A stretch of DNA of 64,000 nucleotides from Actinomycetales bacterium (GTDB lineage: Bacteria > Actinomycetota > Actinomycetes > Actinomycetales > Kineosporiaceae), in the NCBI GenBank assembly GCA_012719445.1, contig JAAYAH010000262.1:31066-95065 (forward strand), read 5' to 3'. Under the pieces are notes generated by a model, which had not been told where the DNA came from, searched no databases, and saw only the letters and a list, made by a program, of their open reading frames with translations. Below, piece by piece: positions 48,718-64,000 of this stretch. The translations under genes and the position numbers were made by a program. Position 1 is the stretch's first letter, and each line of letters starts with the position of its first letter.

Positions 48718-51257
48718 TGCGCGTCCCGCTCTCCTGGCTGCGCGAGTACGTGGCCGTCCCGGACGGCGCGACCGGCGAACGGATCGCCGCCGACCTGGTC
48801 CGGGTCGGGCTGGAGGAGGAGGCCGTCCACGGTCCGCAGGTGAGCGGGCCGCTGGTGGTCGGAACCGTGCTCACCTGTGTGGCCGAGCCGCAGAAGAACG
48901 GCAAGGTGCAGCGTTGGTGCACCGTCGACGTCGGCGCGCACGGGGCGGTCGGGCCGGACGGTCGGACCGCACCGCGGGGCATCGTCTGCGGGGCCCCCAA
49001 CGTCGGCGCCGGGGACAAGGTCGTGGTGGCCCTGCCCGGGACCGTCCTGCCCGGCGGGTTCGCCATCTCCGCCCGGAAGACCTACGGCCACCTGTCCGAC
49101 GGCATGATCTGCTCTGCCAGGGAACTGGGGATCAGCGACGACCACACCGGGATCATCCGGTTGGCGGAGTACGGGTTGGGCGACACCCCGAACGGCTCGG
49201 ACGCCATCGCCCTGCTCGGTCTGGACGCCGAGACCGTCGAGGTCAACGTCACCCCGGACCGTGGATACCAGCTCAGCGTGCGCGGCGTCGCCCGCGAGTA
49301 CGGCCACGCCACCGGTGCGGCGTTCACCGACCCCGCGATCCTCGACGTGCCCAAGCCGGACGAGAACGGTCACCCGGTGCGGCTGGAGGACGCCGCCCCG
49401 ATCCGCGGCAACGCCGGCTGCGACCGCTACGTGGCCCGGGTGGTGCGTGGCGTCGACCCTGCGGCGCTGTCGCCGTGGTGGATGCAGCGCCGCCTGCAGC
49501 AGGCCGGGATGCGACCCATCTCGCTGACCGTCGACGTCACCAACTACGTCATGCTCGCCGTCGGCCAGCCGCTGCACGCCTTCGACCTGCAGACCCTGCG
49601 CGGCGCGATCGTGGTGCGCCGGGCCAGGCCCGGGGAGCGGCTGACCACCCTCGACGACGTCGAGCGGGTCCTCGACCCCGAGGACCTGTTGATCACGGAC
49701 GACGACGATGAGCGGGTACTGGCCATGGCCGGGGTGATGGGCGGGGCCGAGACCGAGGTCACCGCCGCGACCCGGGACATCCTCATCGAGGCGGCCCACT
49801 TCGACCCGGTGACGGTGGCCAGGACGGCCCGCAGACACAGGCTGCCCAGCGAGGCCGCCCGTCGGTTCGAGCGCGGGGTCGACCCCGACCTCGCCGACCG
49901 CGCGGCGGAGCTGGCCGTCCGGCTGCTCGTCGAGTACGGCGGCGGCGAGCCGGGACCGGTCACCGACGTCGACGAGCGAGTGCAACCCCAGTCGGTCCGG
50001 ATGGCGTGGGACCTGCCGAACCGGGTGGTCGGGCGGACCTGGACCCGTGACGAGGTGGTCACCACCCTCGTCGAGATCGGCTGCGAGGTGCTCGCCGACG
50101 GCGAGGACCTCCTGGTCAGGGCGCCCGGCTGGCGACCGGACCTGCGGATGGGCGTCGACCTCGTGGAGGAGGTCGCCCGGCTGCGCGGCTACGAGCACAT
50201 CCCGTCGGTGCTGCCGGTCGCCCCGGCCGGGCGGGGGCTCAGCCACGGCCAGCGCGCCCGCCGCTCGGTGGCGAGGGCGCTGGCCGAGCACGGTCTCGTC
50301 GAGGTGCTCAGCTACCCGTTCGTGGCGCCCGGCGTCCACGACGCCCTCGGCCTGCCGGCCGACGACCCGCGGCGCAGGGCCCTGCGGCTGGCCAACCCGC
50401 TCTCCGACGAGCAGCCGGAGATGCGGACCTCGATGCTGCCGCCGCTGCTGGACACGCTGCGGCGCAACGTCAGCCGCGGGAACACCGACCTCGGCCTGTT
50501 CGAGATCGGCCTCGTGGTCCGGCCGGACGGGCTCGACCGGGTCGCGCCGCGGCCCGACGTGTCCCGTCGCCCGGCCGAGGAGGAGCTGGCCGCGGTGCGC
50601 GACGCCGTGCCGGCGCAGCCCCGCCGGGTGGGCGTCGTGCTCAGCGGTATGCGTGAGCTGCCCGGCTGGGGCGGGCAGGGCAGGGAGGCGGACTGGGCGG
50701 ATGCGCTCGACGCCGCCCTCCTCGTGGCCAGGACACTCGGCCTGGAGCCGACGGTCACCGCGGACGACCACGCGCCGTGGCACCCCGGCCGCTGCGCCCG
50801 GATCGAGCTCGACGGCAGGCTCGTCGGGCACGCCGGAGAGCTGCACCCCAAGGTCGTCGAGGCGCTCGGGCTGCCGGGCCGCACCGTTGCCGCGGAGATC
50901 GACCTCGACGTGCTCGTCGAGGCCTCCGGGGGCATCCGCCGGGCGGTTCCGCTGTCGACCTACCCGCTGGCCAAGGAGGACGTGGCCCTCGTCGTCGACG
51001 CCGCGGTCCCGGCCGCGGCGGTGCACGACGCCCTGGTCGCCGGGGCTGGCGAGCTGCTGGAGTCGGTGCGCCTGTTCGACGTCTACACCGGCCGGCAGGT
51101 CGGCGAGGGCCGCAAGTCGCTGGCCTTCGCCCTGCGACTCCGGGCACCGGACCGGACCCTCACCGCCGAGGAGACGGCGGCGGCGCGGGACGCCGCGGTC
51201 GCCGAGGCCACGGCAAGGACCGGGGCCGTCCTCCGCGGGGCCCCGGCGGCAGGGTAG
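48717..51257 (+). CDS. pheT: phenylalanine--tRNA ligase beta subunit
   Basis: An 846-residue beta subunit. The B1 domain begins MRVPLSWLREYVAVP. An EMAP/OB-like tRNA-binding domain contains GIVCGAPNVGAGDKVVVALP, the B3/B4 editing domain includes LTVDVTNYVMLAVGQPLHAFD and EAAHFDPVTVARTARRH, and B5 includes RAPGWRPDLRMGVDLVEEVAR. A ferredoxin-fold anticodon-binding domain ends the protein (STYPLAKEDVALVVD). It completes the (alpha-beta)2 enzyme. TGATG joins pheS and pheT. Confidence 0.97.
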
Positions 51258-51287
51258 GGCACCGCGCAGGTGGTCCAGGTGAACGAA

Positions 51288-51323
51288 GGCGCCGAGCGCG
51301 GTCGGTGACCCGCGCTCGGCGCC
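51288..51323. terminator. bidirectional 14-bp GC hairpin between pheT and the anti-sigma-like gene
   Basis: Positions 51288-51301 (GGCGCCGAGCGCGG) pair perfectly with 51310-51323 around an 8-nt loop. It lies between two convergent genes, 31 bases after pheT and 34 bases from the opposing stop. There is no U-tract. It is the strongest hairpin in the window and is well placed to end both transcripts. Confidence 0.75.
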
Positions 51324-51357
51324 CGCGCACCATGTCGGTCCGTCGGCTGTCAGTCCG

Positions 51358-52011
51358 TCAGCCCCTGCTCTCCTCCGCGTTGCCGAGGACCTCGACCCCC
51401 GCGGCGAACCTGGCCAGCCGGGCGCCGTCCCAGCCGAGGGAGACCGGCGCCTGCACCACCATCCACCGGCCGTCGGCGTCCCGGTAGGTGAGCATCTGGG
51501 TCGGTCCCTCGACCACGAGCCAGCCGGGGCGCCCGTCCACCGGCTGGGCGACGCCTCCGGTCGGCTCCCCGGCGTCCCGGGACTGCAGCATGACCACGAT
51601 CTTCCCGAGGAAGCTGTCGGGCTCGGTGTCCTCGGTCCCCTCCAGGCCGATGGTCAGCTTGTAGGCGTCGCCTCCCTGCACCACCCACCCCTGCGGGACC
51701 TCGGCGACCCGGTACCCGGGGGCCTGCTCGCCGGTGTAGGCGACGAGGGCGATCGGTTCCAGCGAGGCTGTGGTGCTCCGGGTGGAGGCCTCGTGCCCGC
51801 TCGTCGGGGGGGCGTTGCCGAGGTTGGCGGCCAGCGGGGCGACGCCGAGGGTCACGGCGACGGCCGCGGTGCCGGAGAGCACCGCCGTACGCCGCCGGTG
51901 CAGCCGGGCGCGTCCCCTGGCGAGATCCGGTGCGGGGTCGACGGCTCGGCCCGGCTCGGGGCCGTGCCCGTCACCGACGGCCAGTTCCAGCATGTCCTTC
52001 AGTGTGTTCAT
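51358..52011 (-). CDS. single-pass membrane protein coupled to the ECF sigma factor (possible anti-sigma)
   Basis: A 217-residue protein. A cytoplasmic N-terminus of about 42 residues (LKDMLELAVGDGHGPEP, RGRARLHRRR) precedes one membrane segment (AVLSGTAAVAVTLGVAPLAA, about 43-62) and an extracellular domain of 150 residues with no recognised motif. The ATG overlaps the sigma-factor stop (ATGA), with GGGAGGAAG upstream. Topology and coupling suggest an anti-sigma factor, but the N-terminus is shorter than a normal anti-sigma domain and has no HxxxCxxC zinc motif. The role is inference. Confidence 0.7.
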   Translation of the reverse strand: MNTLKDMLELAVGDGHGPEPGRAVDPAPDLARGRARLHRRRTAVLSGTAAVAVTLGVAPLAANLGNAPPTSGHEASTRSTTASLEPIALVAYTGEQAPGYRVAEVPQGWVVQGGDAYKLTIGLEGTEDTEPDSFLGKIVVMLQSRDAGEPTGGVAQPVDGRPGWLVVEGPTQMLTYRDADGRWMVVQAPVSLGWDGARLARFAAGVEVLGNAEESRG

Positions 52012-52553
52012 CCGTGGACTTCCTCCCTGGTGAGTCCGGCGACCGGGTTCTGGTCGCCGAGCAGCCCGCGCAACCGGGCCACCGCCTTCGCCGACTGGCT
52101 CTTGACCGTGCCGTGGGAGCAGCCCAGGATCTCGGCCGTCTCCTCGATGCTCAGGTCCAGCCAGTGCCGCAGCACCACCACCGCGCGCATCCGTGGTGCC
52201 AGCTCGGCGAGCGCGGCCCGGACCGCCTGTCCGTCGACGGTCTCCTGGGCGTGGTCGGCGCTCGCCGCCGCGGGCCTGTCCGGCGGGTCGGGGACGGAGC
52301 GTTCCCGCCGCCAGCGTGGCCTGCGGGTCTCGTCGACGTGCGCGTTGACCATGGTCCGCCAGACGTAGCCGCTCTGGCCGCCGGTCCTGCGCACCCTCGG
52401 CCAGGCGACGTACAGCCGTGACAGCGCGGTCTGCACGAGGTCCTCGGCGAGGTGGACGTCCCCGGCGGTCAGCAGGCACGCGGAGCGCAGCAGGTCGACG
52501 CGGTGGGCCCGGACGAATGCCGAGAACTCCTCGTCTCGCGATGATCGGTGCAT
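52008..52553 (-). CDS. SigE-family ECF RNA polymerase sigma factor
   Basis: A 181-residue ECF sigma factor. Region 2 (DEEFSAFVRAHRVDLLRSA, AEDLVQTALSRLYVAWPRV) and region 4 (LDLSIEETAEILGCSHGTVK, SQSAKAVARLRGLL) are both complete. The form matches the actinobacterial SigE/SigM-like group in which the partner is encoded downstream. GAGGAGG lies 5-6 bases before the ATG. It is divergent from argC with about 110 bases between, so the two promoters are adjacent. Confidence 0.94.
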   Translation of the reverse strand: MHRSSRDEEFSAFVRAHRVDLLRSACLLTAGDVHLAEDLVQTALSRLYVAWPRVRRTGGQSGYVWRTMVNAHVDETRRPRWRRERSVPDPPDRPAAASADHAQETVDGQAVRAALAELAPRMRAVVVLRHWLDLSIEETAEILGCSHGTVKSQSAKAVARLRGLLGDQNPVAGLTREEVHG

Positions 52554-52626
52554 GTGTACCTCCTCGGCCTACTGACGAGCGGGAGCCCCGGGAGGATGTC
52601 CGCCGAGCAGAGGATCACGAAATCCT

Positions 52627-54863
<2,237 letters not shown>

Positions 54864-54867
<4 letters not shown>

Positions 54868-55870
54868 CGGCACCGGACGCAGCGACACCAGCCCACGGTC
54901 AGGGAGGCCAGATGGCGGACCACGAGCAGGACCACAGTGGGGACGCGGCCCTCATCCAGCACCTGGACCCCGCCCTGGCCGCCGCGCACATGACGGCCCG
55001 GCAGAAGGCCACCGTCCTGGTGGAGGCGCTGCCGTGGCTGCAGCGGTTCGCCGGCGCCATCGTCGTGATCAAGTACGGCGGCAACGCCATGGTGGACGAC
55101 GACCTCAAGCGCGCCTTCGCCCAGGACATGGTGTTCCTGCGCTCGGCGGGGCTGAAGCCGGTCGTCGTGCACGGCGGGGGGCCGCAGATCTCCTCCATGC
55201 TCGGCCGGCTCGGCATCTCCAGCGAGTTCCGCGGCGGCTTCCGGGTGACGACCCCCGAGGCGATGGACGTCGTCCGGATGGTCCTCGTCGGCCAGGTCGG
55301 CCGGGAGCTCGTCGGGCTGATCAACCAGCACGGCGGCCGGGGGGTCGGGCTCTCCGGCGAGGACGCGGGCCTGTTCACCGCCCGGCGCCGGGGGGCCGTC
55401 GTCGACGGTGAGGAGGTCGACGTCGGGCTGGTCGGCGACGTCGTCGAGGTGGACCCGGCCGCCGTGGTCGACCTCATCGAGGCCGGCCGGATCCCGGTGG
55501 TCTCCACGGTGGCCCCGGACGAGGACGGCCAGGTGCTCAACGTCAACGCCGACACCGCGGCGGCGGCGCTGGCCGCGGCGCTCGGCGCGGTCAAGCTGGT
55601 CGTGCTCACCGACGTCGAGGGCGTCTACGCCGACTGGCCGGACCGTTCCTCCCTGCTCCCCGAGATCCGGGCGGGCAGGCTGGAGCGGCTGCTGCCGAGC
55701 CTGCAGTCCGGCATGGTCCCGAAGATGGAGGCCTGCCTGCGGGCGGTGCGCGGCGGGGTGCCGCAGGCGACAGTGATCGACGGCAGGGTCGAGCACAGCG
55801 TCCTGCTCGAGGTGTTCACCCCGGAGGGCGTCGGGACCATGGTGCTGCCCGACCCGGTGGGAGGTGCGTC

Positions 55871-55874
<4 letters not shown>
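54864..55874 (+). CDS. argB: acetylglutamate kinase
   Basis: Up to 336 residues. The amino-acid-kinase fold is marked by [47 protein letters not shown] and [16 protein letters not shown] 54864 overlaps the argJ stop (ATGA) but has no ribosome site. ATG 54912 (MADHEQDH) has AGGGAGG 4-5 bases upstream and gives 320 residues; both may be used. The kinase is the usual point of arginine feedback, and the N-terminal helix region before residue 60 fits an arginine-sensitive form. It overlaps argD by four bases. Confidence 0.96.
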
Positions 55875-58595
<2,721 letters not shown>

Positions 58596-58698
58596 ACCGG
58601 GCCGGGGGGCCGACGGCGGTCGGAGCGGGACCCGGAAGACTGGGATCCGAGCGCAGCCCAGCACCGAAAGAGCCAACCACGAGCACGAAGGAGCACCC

Positions 58699-61358
<2,660 letters not shown>

Positions 61359-61377
61359 GCAGGCGGGACGGGCCGGC

Positions 61378-62085
61378 ATGGGCGTGCTGCCGCGGGAGCT
61401 GCTCACCGGGGGCGCCCTCGCCGCCGTCCGGTCGCTGCTCGGCGCCGTCGTGGTCGCCGAGGACGCCTCCGGCCTGGTCGCCGTCCGGCTCACCGAGCTG
61501 GAGGCCTACGAGGGCGGGCGGGACCCGGGGTCGCACGCCTACCGGGGGCGGACCCGCCGGAACGCGGTGATGTTCGGGCCGGCCGGGCACCTCTACGTGT
61601 ACTTCAGCTACGGCATGCACTGGTGCGCCAACGTCGTCTGCGGCCCGGACGGTGAGGCCTCGGCCGTGCTGCTGCGGGCCGGGGAGGTGGTCGCCGGCGC
61701 CGGGCAGGCAAGGACCCGGAGACCGGCGGCACGCCGGGACGTCGACCTGGCCCGCGGCCCGGCCCGGCTGGCCTCGGCCCTCGGCCTGGACGGCTCCCAC
61801 GACGGGCTCGACCTGCTGGCTCCCCGTGCCGGGGTCCGGCTGGAGGCGGGGGCGGAGCCGGTGTCTGCTGACCGGGTGCGCACCGGCCCGCGGGTCGGGG
61901 TCGCCGGACCGGGAGGCGACGGCCTGGCGTTCCCCTGGCGGTTCTGGATCGACGGAGAGCCGACGGTGTCCCCCTATCGTCAGGGGAGGCCGCGGACCCG
62001 GTCCGGGGGACGGACGACCCGGTCCGGGCGGCAGGGGACAGGGACGGGGCCCGATACCTCGTCGCCAGTCCCTTCGCCCGGGTGA
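61378..62085 (+). CDS. 3-methyladenine DNA glycosylase (AAG/MPG family)
   Basis: A 235-residue monofunctional glycosylase that removes alkylated purines. The catalytic Glu lies in VRLTELEAYEGGRDPGSHAY near residue 41, followed by RGRTRRNAVMFGPAGHLYVY and FSYGMHWCANVVCG. The core ends near residue 200 (PWRFWIDGEPTVSPYR). A low-complexity Arg/Gly/Thr tail of about 35 residues extends beyond. Adjacency between argH and tyrS is common in actinobacteria. The start lies 19 bases after argH. Confidence 0.94.
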   Translation: MGVLPRELLTGGALAAVRSLLGAVVVAEDASGLVAVRLTELEAYEGGRDPGSHAYRGRTRRNAVMFGPAGHLYVYFSYGMHWCANVVCGPDGEASAVLLRAGEVVAGAGQARTRRPAARRDVDLARGPARLASALGLDGSHDGLDLLAPRAGVRLEAGAEPVSADRVRTGPRVGVAGPGGDGLAFPWRFWIDGEPTVSPYRQGRPRTRSGGRTTRSGRQGTGTGPDTSSPVPSPG

Positions 62086-62135
62086 GAGGCTTCGCTACGG
62101 GCACTGACGATGCGCACTGAAGGGACGGCACCGCC

Positions 62136-63449
62136 GTGACGGACACCCGGACCGACGTTCTCGGCGAGCTGCGCTGGCGCGGGCTCGTCGCCCTGTCCAC
62201 CGACGAGGCGGAGCTGGGCGAGGCGCTCTCCGGCGGGCAGGTCACCTACTACGGGGGGTTCGACCCGACGGCGGCGAGCCTGCACATCGGCAACCTCGTG
62301 CTCATCCTCACCCTGCGCCGCCTCCAGCTCGCGGGGCACCGGCCGCTGGCCCTCGTGGGAGGGGCGACCGGGCTCGTCGGCGACCCGCGGCCGTCCGCCG
62401 AGCGGACCCTCAACGACCGGGACGTCGTCGCCGGCTGGGTCGACCGGATCCGGGCCCAGATCGAGCCGTTCCTCGACTTCGACGGTCCCTCGGCCGCCGT
62501 GATGGTGAACAACCTCGACTGGACGGCGCCGATGTCGGCGATCGACTTCCTGCGCGACGTCGGCAAGCACTTCCGGGTGGGCCGGATGCTCGCCAAGGAG
62601 GCCGTCAGCGCCCGGCTCAACAGCGAGGCGGGGATCAGCTACACCGAGTTCAGCTACCAGATCCTGCAGGCGATGGACTTCCTCGAGCTGTTCCGACGGT
62701 TCGGCTGCACCCTGCAGCTCGGCGGCTCCGACCAGTGGGGGAACCTCACCGCGGGAACGGACCTCATCCACCGGGTCACCGGAGCGAGCGCGCACGCCCT
62801 GGCCACCCCGCTGATCACGAAGGCGGACGGGACGAAGTTCGGCAAGACCGAGGGCGGAGCCGTCTGGCTGGATCCCACCATGACCAGCCCCTACGCGTTC
62901 TTCCAGTTCTGGGTGAACGCCGAGGACGCGAAGGTCGTCGAGTACCTCAAGATCTTCACGTTCCTGCACCAGGAGCGGATCGCCGAGCTGGAGCGGGCGG
63001 TGGCGGAGCGACCGGCCGCCCGCCAGGCCCAGCGTGCCCTGGCCCACGAGGTCACCGCCCTCGTCCACGGGCAGCAGGCGGCCCTGCGGGTCGCGGAGGC
63101 CAGCCAGGCGCTGTTCGGGCGCGGTGAGCTGCGCGGGCTGGACCCGGTGACCCTGGCCGACGCCGTCGCGGAGCTCCCGGTGGCGGCGGTGGACCGCGGT
63201 GACCGATCGGTGGTGGACCTGCTGGTCGCCTCCGGGCTGGTCCCGAGCCGCTCCGCGGCCCGGCGGACCATCGCCGAGGGCGGTGCCTACGTGAACAACG
63301 TCAAGGTCACCGACGAGGACGCCGTCGTGGGTCCGCAGGACGCCCTCCACGACCGCTGGCTGCTGCTCCGCCGTGGGCGGCGCTCGCTCGCCGTCGCCGA
63401 CCTCGGTGCCGGCACCGGCGGCGTCACCGGGGCCACCGACCGGGCCTGA
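62136..63449 (+). CDS. tyrS: tyrosine--tRNA ligase
   Basis: A 437-residue class I synthetase. The tyrosine pocket and HIGH motif are in YYGGFDPTAASLHIGNL near residues 38-54. GGSDQWGNLTAGTDLIHR is conserved, and the KMSKS equivalent is KFGKTEGG. The C-terminal S4 domain (LLVASGLVPSRSAARRTIAE, YVNNVKVTDED) binds tRNA. GAAGGGACGG before the GTG provides the ribosome site. An rRNA operon follows. Confidence 0.97.
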   Translation: MTDTRTDVLGELRWRGLVALSTDEAELGEALSGGQVTYYGGFDPTAASLHIGNLVLILTLRRLQLAGHRPLALVGGATGLVGDPRPSAERTLNDRDVVAGWVDRIRAQIEPFLDFDGPSAAVMVNNLDWTAPMSAIDFLRDVGKHFRVGRMLAKEAVSARLNSEAGISYTEFSYQILQAMDFLELFRRFGCTLQLGGSDQWGNLTAGTDLIHRVTGASAHALATPLITKADGTKFGKTEGGAVWLDPTMTSPYAFFQFWVNAEDAKVVEYLKIFTFLHQERIAELERAVAERPAARQAQRALAHEVTALVHGQQAALRVAEASQALFGRGELRGLDPVTLADAVAELPVAAVDRGDRSVVDLLVASGLVPSRSAARRTIAEGGAYVNNVKVTDEDAVVGPQDALHDRWLLLRRGRRSLAVADLGAGTGGVTGATDRA

Positions 63450-63627
63450 CCGGGGCCCCTGCCCACCCGCAGGTCCGGGCTCGCAGCACTCGTCCACGGT
63501 TCGATCCGGATCGAGGACGAGCGCTCGCGAACCCCTTGGCCCCCAACCGGTATCCGCTCGGCACCGCCCGGCGGGACAGCCGTACCGCCGGACGGGGCCA
63601 GGCGCCCGGGCCAGGTCAGCAGTCGAT
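63450..63627 (+). other. tyrS-rrn intergenic segment
   Basis: About 180 bases without a credible gene; open frames are Arg/Pro-rich shadows. It probably holds the tyrS terminator and upstream activating sequence for rrn, but no clear hairpin or UP element was recognised. Confidence 0.4.
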
Positions 63628-63657
63628 TTGACTCCGCGTCACCCGGATCTCTATGGT
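63628..63657 (+). promoter_or_regulatory. upstream rrn promoter
   Basis: TTGACT (63628-63633) and TATGGT (63652-63657), 18 bp apart, form a clear housekeeping promoter. Position relative to the rRNA leader fits a first promoter of a multi-promoter rrn operon. Confidence 0.65.
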
Positions 63658-63801
63658 TCTACCCGTTGCCCCGACAGGGAGGAACGGACACCGACGAGGT
63701 GGCCGGTCCCCAGGGCAGCTCCCAGGACGAGAGCGCCGGGTCGCGAGACCCGGGGACAGCTCGGCCCGGGGCTCCAGGACTCACCCCACGATGATCGGAT
63801 G

Positions 63802-63846
63802 TAAGATTCCGGTCGCCGCGAGGCGGGTCGAGGAGTAAGGTAAGAC
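63802..63846 (+). promoter_or_regulatory. additional -10-like hexamers of rrn
   Basis: TAAGAT at 63802-63807 and TAAGAC at 63841-63846 resemble -10 hexamers and precede the conserved leader. Their -35 regions are weak. One or both may be the proximal rrn promoter. Confidence 0.4.
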
Positions 63847-63890
63847 AGTTGCCCCCGCGGATGCGGTCATCGTTGATGCTGGTGCGCGTG

Positions 63891-64000
63891 TGTTCCTTGA
63901 GAACTCAACAGTGTGTCGATGGTTGATGCCAATGTTTTTCCTCGTTTTCTGGGGGTGGCTGGCTGGCCTGTTGTGGTTGGTTGGTTGTTCCTGGATTTGA
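63891..64000 (+). promoter_or_regulatory. rRNA operon leader with boxA-like antitermination signal
   Basis: TGTTCCTTGA (63891-63900) resembles boxA. It overlaps the palindrome TTGAG-AA-CTCAA (63897-63908), which with CAGTGTG after it is a hallmark of actinobacterial rRNA leaders. GCCAATGTTTTT follows at 63928-63939. From 63951 the strand is G/T-rich with repeated GGTTGG. GC content falls sharply compared with the rest of the window. The mature 16S rRNA start was not reached. Confidence 0.8.

Noticed and set aside
63373..63838. Open frames after tyrS
   Set aside because: They overlap the rrn promoters, are Arg/Pro/Thr-rich, and lack a start context.

Overview
The window is chromosomal DNA of a high-GC actinomycete. 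The base composition, frequent GTG starts, strong GC bias at third codon positions and the gene neighbourhoods all fit: an actinobacterial division/cell-wall (dcw) cluster with sepF and divIVA, priA in the histidine locus, argCJBDFRGH, and a DUF222-HNH gene. The order looks like Pseudonocardiales, Geodermatophilales or Frankiales, but the sequence alone does not settle the family. No prophage, IS element, CRISPR array or tRNA gene was seen. The window is almost entirely core genome.

Layout. 1-3944 (minus): a MoxR ATPase, DUF58 protein and transglutaminase-like membrane protein operon, the last cut by the window edge. 4557-23299 (plus): the dcw cluster, with mraZ, rsmH, ftsL-like, ftsI, murE, murF, mraY, murD, ftsW, murG, murC, ftsQ, ftsZ, yggS, sepF, yggT and divIVA. 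23460-26014: DUF167, a DksA/TraR zinc-finger protein, lspA and an RluD-type pseudouridine synthase. 26043-28761 (minus): a three-gene ABC-2 exporter. 28944-32480: dnaE. 32777-35182: a DUF3352 membrane protein with a PYPGQQ-rich tail and a small membrane protein. 35192-40240: hisD, hisC, hisB, hisH, a small membrane protein and priA. 40306-43839: an MFS transporter, then an HNH nuclease and a DUF1844 protein on the minus strand. 44123-46385: infC, rpmI, rplT and a SpoU/TrmH rRNA methyltransferase. Next come a MetF-like protein (minus), pheS-pheT, and an ECF sigma factor with a membrane partner (minus). 52664-61358: argC, J, B, D, F, R, G, H. Last are a 3-methyladenine DNA glycosylase, tyrS, and the promoters and leader of an rRNA operon whose 16S gene lies just outside.

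How it works together. The dcw genes take UDP-MurNAc to lipid II (murC, D, E, F, mraY, murG), polymerise and cross-link it at the septum (ftsW, ftsI), and place the division ring and growth pole (ftsZ, ftsQ, ftsL, sepF, divIVA). The histidine and arginine operons are biosynthetic, and argR next to argF closes a feedback loop. At least eighteen adjacent gene pairs overlap by exactly four bases (ATGA or GTGA), so translational coupling is the rule here.

The most interesting signals are regulatory. They are three 10-bp-spaced MraZ boxes inside the mraZ promoter; a deeply nested RNA hairpin before rsmH; two ArgR-like half-site pairs exactly 20 bp apart over the argC promoter; four genes whose GTG start lies exactly 12 nt after the first base of a -10 hexamer (leaderless transcripts); and an infC gene that appears to start at AUC. 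pgeF, ileS and hisF are missing from places where related genomes usually carry them. I found no convincing new multi-gene defence or metabolic system.
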